A DNA stretch of 64,000 nucleotides from Pseudomonas fluorescens HK44 (GCF_000217955.3 NZ_AFOY02000010.1:1-64000); one strand, 5' to 3'. Counted from the stretch's first letter, positions 54,629-64,000 are shown. Made by a program: numbers and translations. The notes: generated from the sequence alone by a model not told the origin.

Positions 54629-54732
54629 TGTGGGAGCGAGCCTGCTCGCGATAGCGGTGGGTCAGTCAACATTGATGTCGAATGTTATGCCGTCATCGTC
54701 GGAACGCCGCCCGGAGCCGGCTCGCTCCCACA
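54629..54732. repeat. Inverted pair of REP elements
   Basis: TGTGGGAGCGAGCCTGCTCG and GAGCCGGCTCGCTCCCACA, in the intergenic region between the FNR-type gene and xfp; the right copy is partly degenerate. Confidence 0.8.
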
Positions 54733-54830
54733 TGGATTGCGCCTGACTGACTGGCATTGGCCCCAGCAGATTCAGTGACAGAAAGTGCCGCGTTGACGCT
54801 CTCGCCTTCTCCTGTCCATAGAAGACGCGT

Positions 54831-54844
54831 TTGATGTAAATCAA
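54831..54844. promoter_or_regulatory. Perfect FNR/Anr box upstream of xfp
   Basis: TTGATGTAAATCAA, identical to the box in front of usp 3 (including the preceding T). Centre 109 bases before the xfp start; a class II promoter would start near 54879. Confidence 0.85.
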
Positions 54845-54946
54845 GTCTTGAACCACCCAGACTCCCAGAATCGACAAATGCCCTGTCTGCAGTGCGGGCC
54901 TGCCATCGACGGCCGGCGCTGCTCCTTGTCTAGAGCGGAGCGCTTC

Positions 54947-57322
54947 ATGAGCGATTTTCTGAGTGCCGATCAGCTGGAAGGTCTCGATGCCTATTGGCGA
55001 GCGTCCAATTACCTGGCGGTGGGTCAGATCTACCTAAAAGACAACCCGCTGATGAGCGTGCCTCTGACGCTGGAACATGTAAAACCGCGATTACTGGGGC
55101 ATTGGGGAACAACGCCGGGACTGAATCTGATCTACGTGCACCTCAACCGCCTGATCACCTGCTACGACCTGAACATGATCTTCGTCACCGGTCCTGGACA
55201 TGGTGGGCCGGCGATTGTGGCGCAGACCTATCTGGAAGGGACTTACACCGAATTCAATCCTTCAGTGGAGCAGAACCGTAACGGCCTGGTCCGTCTCTTT
55301 CGGCAATTTTCCTGGCCCTATGGGCTCTCCAGCCATGTCTCGGCGCAGATTCCAGGGTCGATCCATGAGGGCGGCGAACTGGGCTATTCCCTGGCCCATG
55401 CTTACGGCGCGGCCTTCGATAACCCGGACCTGATCGTGGCGTGCGTGATCGGCGACGGTGAGGCTGAAACGGGGACGCTGGCGGCCAGCTGGCACTCCAA
55501 CAAGTTCCTTAACCCGGTGCGTGACGGGGCAGTCCTGCCGATTCTGCACCTCAATGGTTACAAGATCGCCAACCCCTCGGTGCTTTCCAGAATCAGCGAG
55601 GACGAACTGTCGGCCCTGATGTATGGCTACGGCTACGATCCGTATTTTGTCGAGGGTGACGAGCCTGAACAGGTTCATCAGGCGTTGGCCAGAACCCTGG
55701 ACACGATGCTGTTGAAGATCCGCGAGATCCAGCGTGTTGCGCGCAAATACCCGCAGCCCCCGGTGCCGGAGCGTCCCCTTTGGCCAATGCTGGTGCTGCG
55801 TACGCCAAAGGGCTGGACAGGCCCCAAATTCGTCGATGGCCGGCGCATTGAAGGTACGTGTCGTGCGCATCAGGTGCCGCTGGCGGATTTCGGGCAGCCG
55901 ACTCATGTGCGGCAACTGGAAGAGTGGCTCAGCAGCTATCGTCCGGATGAGCTGTTTGACGTTAATGGCGCCTTGTTACCCGAAGTTGCTGCACTGGCAC
56001 CGACGGGGCATCGGCGAATGAGCGCCAATCCTCATGCCAATGGTGGCCTGCTGCTGCGGCCGCTGGATCTGCCGCGCTTCACTGAGTACGCGGTGAAACT
56101 GCCCGCGCCGGGCTGCCTGCGCGCAGAAGCGACCCGGGTGCTGGGGACGTTTCTGCGAGATGTAATGAAAAACAATCTGGCCTCAAGCAACTTCCGGTTG
56201 TTCGGCCCGGATGAAACCGCCTCGAACCGACTGGATGCGGTCTACGACGTCAGCGAAAAGGCCTGGATGGGCACCCTGGAGCCCGACGATATCGACCTGG
56301 CTGCCGAAGGCCGGGTGATGGAGATTCTGAGTGAGCAAGTGTGCGAGGGCTGGCTGGAAGGCTATTTATTGACGGGCCGGCATGGGCTGTTTTCCTGTTA
56401 CGAGGCCTTCATTCACATCATCGACTCGATGTTCAATCAGCACGCCAAATGGCTGAAAACCGCCGCCGAAGTGCCTTGGCGCAAACCCGTGGCTTCGCTC
56501 AATTACCTGCTCACCTCGCATGTCTGGCGTCAGGACCACAACGGTTTTTCCCATCAGGACCCGGGGTTCATCGATCTGGTCGCGAACAAGAAGGCCGACG
56601 TGGTCCGGATCTACCTGCCGGCGGACGCCAACTGCCTGCTGTCGGTTGCCGATCACTGCCTGAGAAGTCGCAACTGCATCAACATCATCGTTGCCGGCAA
56701 ACAACCGGAGTGGCAGTGGCTGGATATCGATTCGGCCATTCGTCATTGTCTGTGCGGTATCGGTCGATGGGACTGGGCCTGCCAGAACGATCATGACCCG
56801 GACGTGGTCATGGCCTGCGCCGGGGACGTCCCGACCCTGGAAACGCTGGCCGCCGTGACTTTGCTTCGCGAGTACGTGCCGGATCTGCGCGTCAGGGTGA
56901 TCAACGTCGTCGATCTGATGGTGCTGCAACCGTCATTTCAGCATCCCCATGGTTTGCCGGACACGGCTTTCGATGAGCTGTTCACCGTCAACAAGCCCGT
57001 GATCTTTGCTTTCCACGGATACCCGGCACTGATTCACCGGTTGCTTTATAAGCGCAGCAATCATGAGCATTTTCATGTGCGCGGCTTCAAGGAGGAGGGA
57101 GCGACCACGACGCCGTTCGATATGGCGGTGCTCAACAACCTGGACCGTTATCAGCTGGCGCTGGATGTGATTGAACGGGTTCCCCGCCTGCACGACCAGA
57201 TCGAAACCGCCCGGGCGCGTTACTGGGCAACGATGGAGAAACACAAGCTTTACCTCATCGAACACGGGCAGGACTTGCCCGAGGTGATGAACTGGCAATG
57301 GACGCCTGCGGCCGGTAGTTGA
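54947..57322 (+). CDS. xfp: Xylulose-5-phosphate/fructose-6-phosphate phosphoketolase
   Basis: 791-residue thiamine-diphosphate enzyme that splits xylulose-5-P or fructose-6-P with phosphate into acetyl phosphate and glyceraldehyde-3-P or erythrose-4-P. Signatures: [60 protein letters not shown] (ThDP/Mg region) and [20 protein letters not shown]. Length is normal. The start ATG 54947 gives [19 protein letters not shown]; the upstream frame lacks a ribosome site. A perfect FNR box precedes it. No acetate kinase gene is in the window, so acetyl phosphate use needs a distant ackA. Confidence 0.95.
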   Translation: MSDFLSADQLEGLDAYWRASNYLAVGQIYLKDNPLMSVPLTLEHVKPRLLGHWGTTPGLNLIYVHLNRLITCYDLNMIFVTGPGHGGPAIVAQTYLEGTYTEFNPSVEQNRNGLVRLFRQFSWPYGLSSHVSAQIPGSIHEGGELGYSLAHAYGAAFDNPDLIVACVIGDGEAETGTLAASWHSNKFLNPVRDGAVLPILHLNGYKIANPSVLSRISEDELSALMYGYGYDPYFVEGDEPEQVHQALARTLDTMLLKIREIQRVARKYPQPPVPERPLWPMLVLRTPKGWTGPKFVDGRRIEGTCRAHQVPLADFGQPTHVRQLEEWLSSYRPDELFDVNGALLPEVAALAPTGHRRMSANPHANGGLLLRPLDLPRFTEYAVKLPAPGCLRAEATRVLGTFLRDVMKNNLASSNFRLFGPDETASNRLDAVYDVSEKAWMGTLEPDDIDLAAEGRVMEILSEQVCEGWLEGYLLTGRHGLFSCYEAFIHIIDSMFNQHAKWLKTAAEVPWRKPVASLNYLLTSHVWRQDHNGFSHQDPGFIDLVANKKADVVRIYLPADANCLLSVADHCLRSRNCINIIVAGKQPEWQWLDIDSAIRHCLCGIGRWDWACQNDHDPDVVMACAGDVPTLETLAAVTLLREYVPDLRVRVINVVDLMVLQPSFQHPHGLPDTAFDELFTVNKPVIFAFHGYPALIHRLLYKRSNHEHFHVRGFKEEGATTTPFDMAVLNNLDRYQLALDVIERVPRLHDQIETARARYWATMEKHKLYLIEHGQDLPEVMNWQWTPAAGS

Positions 57323-57382
57323 GGTCACTCAAGGCAATGGATGTTTCAGCTGTGGAGCCCTCGGGCTGATAAAGCAGTCAGC

Positions 57383-57808
57383 CTATTTGCTCTTCCAGTA
57401 TTTCTGCATTTCGAGAAACAGAAAGGATGCCGTCCAGGTGATGAGCACCAGGCCGGTCAGTGCCTGCAACCCTGTCAGGTACTTGAGTTTGCCCACGGGT
57501 GAGATATCGCCAAAACCGATGGTGGTAAAGGTGGTGAAGGAGAAATACACGCAATCCATGAACGAGCCGTCAAAGTTGCCGTTCAGGCTGCCCCAGTCGC
57601 CGGAGCGCGCCATCAGGTAATAGGCCAGTGCAAAGCACCAGACTTCTGTCGCATGGGCCAGCATCGCGCCAAATACCCCGACGACAATTCTGAATCGACT
57701 CCAGGCCCTGAGCCTGGGGAGCCAGTCGTTCAGGCGTGACAGGCATTCGTAATGGATCACCACGGCAACGATGACCACCAGCGTATTGATCAGCGTGACC
57801 TCAATCAT
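57383..57808 (-). CDS. Small potassium channel (Ion_trans_2 type)
   Basis: 141-residue membrane protein with about three helices and the K+ selectivity filter TTIGFGD (in FTTFTTIGFGDISPVGKLKY). No cytoplasmic RCK domain. The start codon overlaps the ftsH stop (TCAT on the plus strand), so it is translated from the ftsH transcript. Role inferred: K+ or membrane-potential adjustment. Confidence 0.82.
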   Translation of the reverse strand: MIEVTLINTLVVIVAVVIHYECLSRLNDWLPRLRAWSRFRIVVGVFGAMLAHATEVWCFALAYYLMARSGDWGSLNGNFDGSFMDCVYFSFTTFTTIGFGDISPVGKLKYLTGLQALTGLVLITWTASFLFLEMQKYWKSK

Positions 57809-59628
57809 GGCGATCCATCGGGGGCGGCCTTGCGCGGTAGCAGCGGCGCAAACTCCTCTGGCGTCAGCGTTTCTTTTTCCAGCAGTAAATGAGCGCCGGC
57901 ATCCAGGTCGGCCCGACGACTGTCGAGCAGTGCCTTGGCCCGGTTATAGGCTTCTTCGAGCAAGGCGCGGATGCCCAGGTCGATTTCCCGCGCGGTTTGT
58001 TCCGAATAGTCTTTCTGGCCAAGTCCGGCCATGTGCTCGCCCAAATAAGTAGGAGTTTGCCGTTCCAGTACCGATTGACCGAGTTCGGCACTCATGCCGA
58101 AACGGGTGATCAACTGTCGGGCGATGTCGGTCGCCCGGGTCAGGTCGTCGGCTGCACCTGTGGAAATCTGCCCATAGACGATGTACTCGGCGGCCCGACC
58201 GGCCATCAGTACGGCGATTCGGTCCTTGAGCGTCTGACAACTGATCAGGAAGTGATCCTCGGTCGGTCGCTGCAAGGTGTAACCCAGCGAGCCGATGGAG
58301 CGGGGGATGATCGAGACTTTGTGCACCGGATCCATCCCGGGCAAGGTGCTAGCGGCCAGGGCATGGCCCATTTCGTGGTAAGCCACCACCAGGCGCTCGT
58401 CCGGCCGTAACAGGCTGCTCTTGCGTTCGACCCCCGCGACGATGCGTTCCACCGCCGCCGTGAAATCGTCGAGGTTGACGGTCTCGCCTCCCCGGCGGGT
58501 GGCCACGATGGCGGCTTCGTTGATCAGGTTCGCCAGGTCCGCACCGGTGAAGCCGGTGGTGATTTCGGCGATACGTTCGGCGTCGATGTCGGGCGCTACG
58601 GTGATTTTTTTCAGATGGACCTTGAGGATGGCCAGTCGGCCTTTTCGGTCGGGACGGTCGATCACCAGTTGACGGTCGAAACGACCGGCCCGCAGCAGCG
58701 CAGGGTCGAGGACTTCCGGCCGGTTGGTCGCCGCCAGCAGGACCACACCTTCGCGCGGGTCGAAACCGTCCAGTTCGGCCAGCAGCTGGTTGAGGGTCTG
58801 CTCTTTTTCGTCATTGCCGCCAAATGCACCGACACCGCGCATTTTGCCCAGGGCATCGAGTTCGTCGATGAAAATAATGCACGGTGCCGCCTGCCGCGCT
58901 TGCTCAAACAAGTCGCGCACTCGAGCGGCGCCGACACCGACGAACATTTCGACGAATTCGGAACCGGAAATCGAGAAAAACGGCACGCCGGCTTCACCGG
59001 CGATCGCCTTGGCCACCAGGGTCTTGCCGGTGCCCGGTGGGCCGACCAGCAAGGTGCCCTTGGGAATATGCGCTCCCAGGCGTGCATATTTGGCCTTGTC
59101 CTTCAGGAACGAGACGATTTCCACCAGCTCGGCCTTGGCTTCATCGATGCCCGCGACATCGGCGAAGGTCACCCCGGTATCACGCTCGACAAACACTTTG
59201 GCCCGCGACTTGCCGACGTTCATCAGTCCGCCAAGGCCCTGTTTTTCGGCCATGCCGCGGAACAGGAAATGCCAGAGCACCATGATCATGGCAAAGGGCA
59301 GCAACCAGCCCAGCAGCGCGTTCAGCAGTGTGTTTTCGCTGATGCCGGAAAAGCCGACGCCTGACTGGGCCAATTCAGTCGCCAGCGTAGGGTCGACCCG
59401 CACGGTGGTGAACAGGTCGTGGCCGTCGATGGGTTCTTGCAGCTTGCCGCTGATCTGCTCCTTCTCGACCCGCAACTCGCTGACCTTATGTTCGCCCAGC
59501 AGCTGCAGGAACTGACTGTAAGGGATGTTCTGCACTGAATGGCGTTCAACCAAAAAAAGCTGAGCGAGCGCAAGAACCAGAAAGGTGATGGCGAAGTAGG
59601 AAAGGTTCCACTGGTGATTCTTCTTCAT
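57805..59628 (-). CDS. ftsH: FtsH ATP-dependent zinc metalloprotease, accessory copy
   Basis: 607-residue membrane AAA+ protease: two TM helices (residues 9-27 and about 103-121), Walker A GPPGTGKT (near 194), Walker [16 protein letters not shown] region [20 protein letters not shown], and zinc site HEMGH. The C-terminus is shorter than the usual FtsH tail. The housekeeping ftsH is normally linked to rrmJ/folP, which are absent here, so this is a second copy for stress. An FNR-like box (59800) lies between it and usp 4. Confidence 0.94.
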   Translation of the reverse strand: MKKNHQWNLSYFAITFLVLALAQLFLVERHSVQNIPYSQFLQLLGEHKVSELRVEKEQISGKLQEPIDGHDLFTTVRVDPTLATELAQSGVGFSGISENTLLNALLGWLLPFAMIMVLWHFLFRGMAEKQGLGGLMNVGKSRAKVFVERDTGVTFADVAGIDEAKAELVEIVSFLKDKAKYARLGAHIPKGTLLVGPPGTGKTLVAKAIAGEAGVPFFSISGSEFVEMFVGVGAARVRDLFEQARQAAPCIIFIDELDALGKMRGVGAFGGNDEKEQTLNQLLAELDGFDPREGVVLLAATNRPEVLDPALLRAGRFDRQLVIDRPDRKGRLAILKVHLKKITVAPDIDAERIAEITTGFTGADLANLINEAAIVATRRGGETVNLDDFTAAVERIVAGVERKSSLLRPDERLVVAYHEMGHALAASTLPGMDPVHKVSIIPRSIGSLGYTLQRPTEDHFLISCQTLKDRIAVLMAGRAAEYIVYGQISTGAADDLTRATDIARQLITRFGMSAELGQSVLERQTPTYLGEHMAGLGQKDYSEQTAREIDLGIRALLEEAYNRAKALLDSRRADLDAGAHLLLEKETLTPEEFAPLLPRKAAPDGSP

Positions 59629-59799
59629 GGCCTTGGCTCAAGGGATAAGGGGGCACGATGCGTGGCGGTTCAATCCTTAACCCCCATGGGCATTTGAATA
59701 GAATTTTAGACGTCACCCGCTCGAACGCCGGGTTTTACGCTTTCCTCTGAGCTGACAGTCCCGGGACCTCTTGTCTTGAGCGCATGACGACAGTTTTTT

Positions 59800-59813
59800 G
59801 TGATTTTTATCAA
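59800..59813. promoter_or_regulatory. FNR/Anr box (one mismatch) between ftsH and usp 4
   Basis: GTGATTTTTATCAA; centre about 144 bases from the usp 4 start and 178 from the ftsH start. Confidence 0.55.
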
Positions 59814-59950
59814 CCCCGGCCAGCAGCTGCCCGCTCACTATCGACATTAACCAGAGAGGGTGTTCGTCGATCCGTTTGCTGATGGAAGGCCGGCACAGGA
59901 CTGCAGCCCATCAGGTTCAACTGACCAAGCATCTGCCGACGAGGTGTGTG

Positions 59951-60862
59951 ATGTTCGAAATTCGCCGTTTACTGCTGATCGCTCCGAGCGAAATGTCCCG
60001 TACCCCCGCGTTTGATCGGGCGGAATCCCTGGCGAGAGCGACAGGCGCGATGCTGCACATCGTGGCGTTCGATTATGTCGAAGCGCTGGCGGTCGCTGGC
60101 CTGTTTGACCATCAGGCCATGGCGCAGGCGCGCGAGGGATATTTGCAGGTGCACCGTCACTGGCTTGAGCAGCAGGCCAGGTTTGGGCAATGCAAAGGCC
60201 TGCACGTGACCACCGAAGTGGTTTGGGCCAAACCGGGTATCGAGGAGATGTTGGAGTACGTGAACGACTTCGGGGCAGACATCGTGATCAAGGATGTACA
60301 GCACGTCTCGGCATTTCAACGGGTTTTCTACAGGCCTCTGGACTGGCTGTTACTGCGCGACTGTCCAGCCCCCTTGCACCTGGTCACCGATGCCAGAAAC
60401 CCGTTGCCCTTGAAAATACTGGCGGCTATCGACCTTTCCCATCTTGAAGAACTGACGCAGGGTCTGAATGACCGGATCCTCGATATTGCTTCGAAGCTGG
60501 CCTTGTCCTCTGGGGCGAAGTTGCACCTGCTCAATGTCAGCGGCTGGATTGTCAACGGCGACTCCGGTGTGAACCTGCAATACCTGACCATGCGGGAAAG
60601 CTTGAGAGACGCGGTCAGCGATGCCCAGATTGAAGCCTTTGATACGCTTGCTGAACGCTATGAGATTCCAGAGGCGAAACGGCATCTGTTGACCGGAGTC
60701 CCGCACAAGATGATCGAGCGTTTTGCGGCGAGTAATGCATTCGACATGATTGTGATGGGCACCGTGCACTATCGGGGCGTTAACGTATTTCTCGGCAGTA
60801 CCGCCGAGAACACCCTGAACCGGGCTCCCTGCAGTCTGATGATCATCAAGCCGCCGTCTTGA
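59951..60862 (+). CDS. Tandem universal stress protein (UspE type) 4
   Basis: 303 residues; MFEIRRLLLIAPSEMSRTPA, second domain KILAAIDLSHLEEL, end MIVMGTVHYRGVNVFLGSTA...CSLMIIKP. The loop motif reads GTVH. Leader ACGAGGTGTGTG matches that of usp 3. It is followed 76 bases later by the exporter genes on the same strand. Confidence 0.92.
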   Translation: MFEIRRLLLIAPSEMSRTPAFDRAESLARATGAMLHIVAFDYVEALAVAGLFDHQAMAQAREGYLQVHRHWLEQQARFGQCKGLHVTTEVVWAKPGIEEMLEYVNDFGADIVIKDVQHVSAFQRVFYRPLDWLLLRDCPAPLHLVTDARNPLPLKILAAIDLSHLEELTQGLNDRILDIASKLALSSGAKLHLLNVSGWIVNGDSGVNLQYLTMRESLRDAVSDAQIEAFDTLAERYEIPEAKRHLLTGVPHKMIERFAASNAFDMIVMGTVHYRGVNVFLGSTAENTLNRAPCSLMIIKPPS

Positions 60863-60937
60863 TGGCGTCCAGCGGTGGCGATGTTCGATAACTGCCAGTG
60901 CCCTTGGAGCACCGGTCGATCGGGAGCAGAAGCGCTC

Positions 60938-61657
60938 ATGAGTTCGGATCAAACGGGTTCTGCCGAGCATCCGGCGATTGATTCGAGCGGCCTGACCAAA
61001 TGGTTCGGGGAAGGAGACGCACGAATGAAAGCTGTCGATCAGGTCGCACTGGTCGCACAGTTTGGCGAAATGGTGTTCATCGTCGGCCCGTCAGGGAGCG
61101 GCAAGACCACGCTGCTGAGCATGATCTCCGGCATTCTGCGGCCGGATGCCGGTACGGTGAAGATCAATGGCAATGACATCTGGAGCCTGAGCACCGATCA
61201 GCTGGCAGAGTTACGCCTCAATAACATCGGCTTCGTGTTTCAGGACTATCACCTGTTTGCCCGGCTGACCGCTGCCGAGAACGTCGCGATTCCCTTGATC
61301 CTCAAGCATTATGATTGGGACGACGCCATTGCGCAGGCGAAGCAGAGCCTGGAAGTGGTCGGCCTCAAGGATCGCGGCGACATTCTGCCGGTCAAGCTGT
61401 CCGGCGGCGAACAACAGCGGGTGGCGATTGCCCGGGCGATCATTGGCAGCCCGCAGTTATTGATTCTCGACGAGCCCACCGCGTCCCTCGACGGTGACAC
61501 CGGGAAGATGATCATTGCCTTCGTGAAGTCGAATATTCTCAACCGGCAGCGCTGCATTCTGATCGTCACTCACGATGCGCGGATCAACGAGTACGCTGAC
61601 CGCATCATTCACATGGAAGATGGCCGCATCAGCGAAGCCGATCGGACCTCGCCATGA
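60938..61657 (+). CDS. ABC transporter ATP-binding protein (MacB/LolD/DevA type)
   Basis: 239-residue ATPase: Walker A GPSGSGKTTLLS near residue 50, Q-loop FQDYHLF, signature LSGGEQQRVAIARA, Walker B LLILDEPTASLDG, His-loop VTHDARI. The start at 60938 follows GGGAGCAG; a GTG at 60875 is less likely. It is followed by an adaptor (four-base overlap) and an outer-membrane factor. The integral membrane permease expected of a MacB/DevC-type pump is not in the window and may lie just beyond 64000. Confidence 0.88.
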   Translation: MSSDQTGSAEHPAIDSSGLTKWFGEGDARMKAVDQVALVAQFGEMVFIVGPSGSGKTTLLSMISGILRPDAGTVKINGNDIWSLSTDQLAELRLNNIGFVFQDYHLFARLTAAENVAIPLILKHYDWDDAIAQAKQSLEVVGLKDRGDILPVKLSGGEQQRVAIARAIIGSPQLLILDEPTASLDGDTGKMIIAFVKSNILNRQRCILIVTHDARINEYADRIIHMEDGRISEADRTSP

Positions 61658-62541
61658 AGAACCGGGTGCTGTTTGTGCTGGCGGTCATCGGCGTATTGGC
61701 CGGGGTGGTCGCCGCCTACCTGCTCGGACGTACGCCCCACGCATTGCCGCCAGCCTTCGCCCCGGCGAGCAGCCCTTATGAAACCGCCATTTATGCGAAT
61801 GGGATTATCGAAAGCGAGCAGTCCGGCGGTTCCAACATCGTGATTTATCCACAGGTTTCCGGGCCGATCACTCAAGTGCTGGTGCAAGAAGGGCAGGCAG
61901 TCACCCGCGGTACGCCCCTGGTGACCATCGATGACGCCTTGCCCCGGGCAAACTTCGAATTGGCGCAAGCCAGTCTGAAAACCGCTCAGGACCAATACAC
62001 CAAGCGCCTGGCGTCCTACGGGATTGATCCCAGGTCCATCAGCAAGGACACGCTGGACACCGCAAAAGATACCGCGGCCCAGGCACAGGCGGCGCTCAAG
62101 GCTGCGAATGCCTCGCTTGCGCAATATGCGATCAAGGCGCCGGTGGATGGCGTGGTCCTGGCGATCAATACCACCGTAGGCAGTTATGTGTCGCCGCAAG
62201 GCGCCTATGACCCGTATATCCAGCAATTCAGCCCGTTGCTGGTGATGAGCGCTGAACAGACTCATCTGGCGGTACGCTGCTATGTGGACGAGATCCTGAT
62301 TGCCCGCTTGCCGACGCCCGAACATATTCGTGCCCAGATGTTGATCCATGGCTCGGATATCAAGGTGCCGCTGGAGTTCGTTCGTGTGCAGCCGTACGTG
62401 TCGCCGAAAATCCAGTTGTCCAATCAGCGTCAGGAGAAAGTCGACCTCAGGGTGTTGCCGGTGGTTTTCCGGTTCGAGAAAAAAGACCTCCCGATGGTGT
62501 ATCCGGGGCAGTTGGTGGATGTCTTCATAGGACAGAAATGA
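61654..62541 (+). CDS. HlyD/DevB-type periplasmic adaptor protein
   Basis: 295-residue membrane fusion protein: N-terminal TM helix (VLFVLAVIGVLAGVVAAYLL), biotinyl-lipoyl halves (IVIYPQVSGPITQVLVQEGQ and IKAPVDGVVLAINTTVGSYV), short coiled coil (ASLKTAQDQYTKRL to KAANASLAQ), beta-barrel and end VYPGQLVDVFIG. Overlaps the ATPase by four bases and the next gene as well. DevB-like members pair with glycolipid or peptide exporters. Confidence 0.86.
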   Translation: MKNRVLFVLAVIGVLAGVVAAYLLGRTPHALPPAFAPASSPYETAIYANGIIESEQSGGSNIVIYPQVSGPITQVLVQEGQAVTRGTPLVTIDDALPRANFELAQASLKTAQDQYTKRLASYGIDPRSISKDTLDTAKDTAAQAQAALKAANASLAQYAIKAPVDGVVLAINTTVGSYVSPQGAYDPYIQQFSPLLVMSAEQTHLAVRCYVDEILIARLPTPEHIRAQMLIHGSDIKVPLEFVRVQPYVSPKIQLSNQRQEKVDLRVLPVVFRFEKKDLPMVYPGQLVDVFIGQK

Positions 62542-64000
62542 TGTGCCAGTCCCGCGTCCATCGACCTCTGCGATTCCATGCCCGGGTGCTCCCCGCGATT
62601 ATTCTGATGGCAATGAGCGCTTGCACGGTGGGCCCGAATTTTTCGCGGCCACCAGCGCCGTCGCAGAGCGGTTACACCCGCAATCCGGCGACAACGACCG
62701 TCGCGGCGCAGGGCCAGGCGCAGCACTTTTTGCCGGGGGCGGAAGTGGCGCCTGACTGGTGGCGGTTGTTCAAGTCTGCCTCTCTGGATGCGGTGGTTCG
62801 CCAGGCGATTGCCAACAACCAGACCTTGCAGGCTGCCGAAGCCAGCCTGCGGCAAAGCCGGGACACACTCATGGCCGGTTATGGGGTTTTCTATCCGCAT
62901 CTGGATCTTCACGCAGGCGCGACCCGCGAACGCAATGCTCCGCTCCAGCAAGGGCTGACGACGGGAGGGACGATCTTCAACGTTGTAACCCTGAGCGGCA
63001 CAATCAGTTACACCCTCGATGTCTTTGGCGGACAGCGTCGAACGGTGGAAGGCCTGCAAGCCGAGGTCGACCATCAAGCCTGGCTGACCCATGCGGCTTA
63101 CCTCACCCTGACCGCCAATGTCGTCAACACCGCTATCGCCCGTGCCGGCTATGTCGCGCAAAGGCGCGCCACAGAGCAGTTGATTGCGCTGCAAAAACAA
63201 CAGCTTCGGACCACCGAGGTCCAGGTCCGCAGTGGTACGGCGCCTTATTCGGCGGTCCTCAGTTTGCGCAGCCTGATTGCCAGCAATGAGGCCTTGTTGC
63301 CGGCGCTGGAACAGAAAATCAGCCAGGCCGAGCATTTGCTCGCTACCCTCGAAGGCGTCGTACCCACCGATGTCAGGCTCCCTGACATCGAGTTGACAGG
63401 TCTTTCGCTGCCCACCGATTTGCCGGTCAGTCTGCCCTCGAGGCTAGTCCGGCAGCGGCCGGATATTTTGTCCGCAGAAGCGCAGCTACACCGGGCCAGT
63501 GCCAACATCGGGGTGGCAACGGCGGCGATGTTTCCCAGTTTCAATCTGACCGGGACCTATGGTGCAGCCGGCTCGAACCTGGGGTCATTGTTTGCGAGTG
63601 CCGGGCGGTTCTGGAGCGTTGGCCCCTCCATCGATATCCCGTTGTTCCAGGGTGGTAGCCTGTGGTTTGGCCGTAACGCCGCGATCGATGCCTATCAGCA
63701 GGCGGCGGCGAATTATCGGCAAACCGTGCTCGAGTCTTTCGCGCAGGTCGCCGATGCCCTCAAGGCCCTGGAGTTCGATGCACAGGCGCTGCAAAAGCAG
63801 GCCGAGGCGCAGGCTACTGCCGAAGAGGCGCTGCGTTTGCTGCAAGCCAACTACCGATCAGGCCTGGTGACCTATCTGGATCTGCTGGCGGCCGATGTGC
63901 AACTGCATCAGGTCAACATTGCCTATCTGCAAGCACTTGCCCAGCGTCATCAGGACACCGTCGGGCTGTTCGTCGCACTGGGTGGCGGCTGGTGGAACAC
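62538..64000 (+). CDS. RND/ABC outer-membrane factor lipoprotein (NodT type), 3' end off the window
   Basis: At least 487 residues. Lipoprotein box LMAMSAC (acylated Cys near residue 29) followed by TVGPNFSRPPAP, DWWRLFKSASLDAVVRQAIA and the OEP repeats (LSGTISYTLDVFGGQRR, RQRPDILSAEAQLHRASANI, GVATAAMFPSFNLTGTYG). It would form the TolC-like exit duct of the exporter. Starts at ATG 62538 overlapping the adaptor stop; runs past base 64000. Confidence 0.9.
   Translation, partial: MMCQSRVHRPLRFHARVLPAIILMAMSACTVGPNFSRPPAPSQSGYTRNPATTTVAAQGQAQHFLPGAEVAPDWWRLFKSASLDAVVRQAIANNQTLQAAEASLRQSRDTLMAGYGVFYPHLDLHAGATRERNAPLQQGLTTGGTIFNVVTLSGTISYTLDVFGGQRRTVEGLQAEVDHQAWLTHAAYLTLTANVVNTAIARAGYVAQRRATEQLIALQKQQLRTTEVQVRSGTAPYSAVLSLRSLIASNEALLPALEQKISQAEHLLATLEGVVPTDVRLPDIELTGLSLPTDLPVSLPSRLVRQRPDILSAEAQLHRASANIGVATAAMFPSFNLTGTYGAAGSNLGSLFASAGRFWSVGPSIDIPLFQGGSLWFGRNAAIDAYQQAAANYRQTVLESFAQVADALKALEFDAQALQKQAEAQATAEEALRLLQANYRSGLVTYLDLLAADVQLHQVNIAYLQALAQRHQDTVGLFVALGGGWWN

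Noticed and set aside
1..64000. Prophage, CRISPR array, tRNA or rRNA genes
   Set aside because: None seen: no phage structural genes, no regular repeats with spacers, no cloverleaf or rRNA sequence recognised by eye.

Overview
The window is chromosomal DNA of a Pseudomonas, most likely the P. fluorescens group. Evidence: high GC coding sequence, many GTGGGAGCGAGC/CGCGAGCAGGCTCGCTCCCAC-type REP elements, an InhA-like isonitrile hydratase, a DUF6124-type small protein, an RsmX-type regulatory RNA, and two Pseudomonas-style chemoreceptors. The species is inferred; no rRNA or marker gene is present.

Region by region. 0-10 kb: a stand-alone PBP2 paralogue, a LysR regulator divergent from a class II aldolase, a scrap of an amine dehydrogenase gene, small enzymes (GFA, ADP-ribosylglycohydrolase), an SRPBCC/ArsR pair, an RsmX-like sRNA at about 7350-7470, inhA divergent from a GlxA-type AraC regulator, and a DUF6124 gene behind a leader that contains a terminator. 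10-20 kb: an MFS carrier, the Mg2+ P-type ATPase MgtA with a long leader and a possible proline-containing leader peptide, then a pseudo-receiver, a LuxR-type response regulator and a BvgS/EvgS-like unorthodox kinase. 20-34 kb: aldo/keto reductase, a cyclic-nucleotide-domain MscS channel, an EmrAB pump, AraC plus MFS, a barrel-like exported protein, a DapF-like protein lacking both catalytic cysteines, cytosine deaminase and QueD. 34-46 kb: a patatin-like protein, two genes reduced by internal deletion (PepSY/histidine kinase and a Na+/H+ antiporter), two chemoreceptors, a frameshifted IS110 element that appears to sit inside a REP, tRNA hydroxylation protein TrhP, an AI-2E family permease, three small proteins, a shikimate dehydrogenase-like enzyme and YceH.

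46.9-64 kb is the most striking part: a low-oxygen or energy-stress module. It has four UspE-type tandem universal stress proteins, a GNAT acetyltransferase, an MgtC/DUF4010 membrane protein, a Zn alcohol dehydrogenase, an FNR/Anr-type regulator with an altered recognition helix, a phosphoketolase (xfp), a K+ channel, a second FtsH, and an ABC-ATPase/HlyD/outer-membrane-factor set that runs off the end. Two perfect and several near-perfect FNR boxes (TTGAT-N4-ATCAA) lie in the intergenic regions in front of the usp, GNAT, xfp and ftsH genes. I infer a self-contained FNR-controlled regulon in which phosphoketolase makes acetyl phosphate for ATP and protein acetylation while the Usp, FtsH, channel and exporter proteins maintain the cell. 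This integration is inference, not demonstrated.
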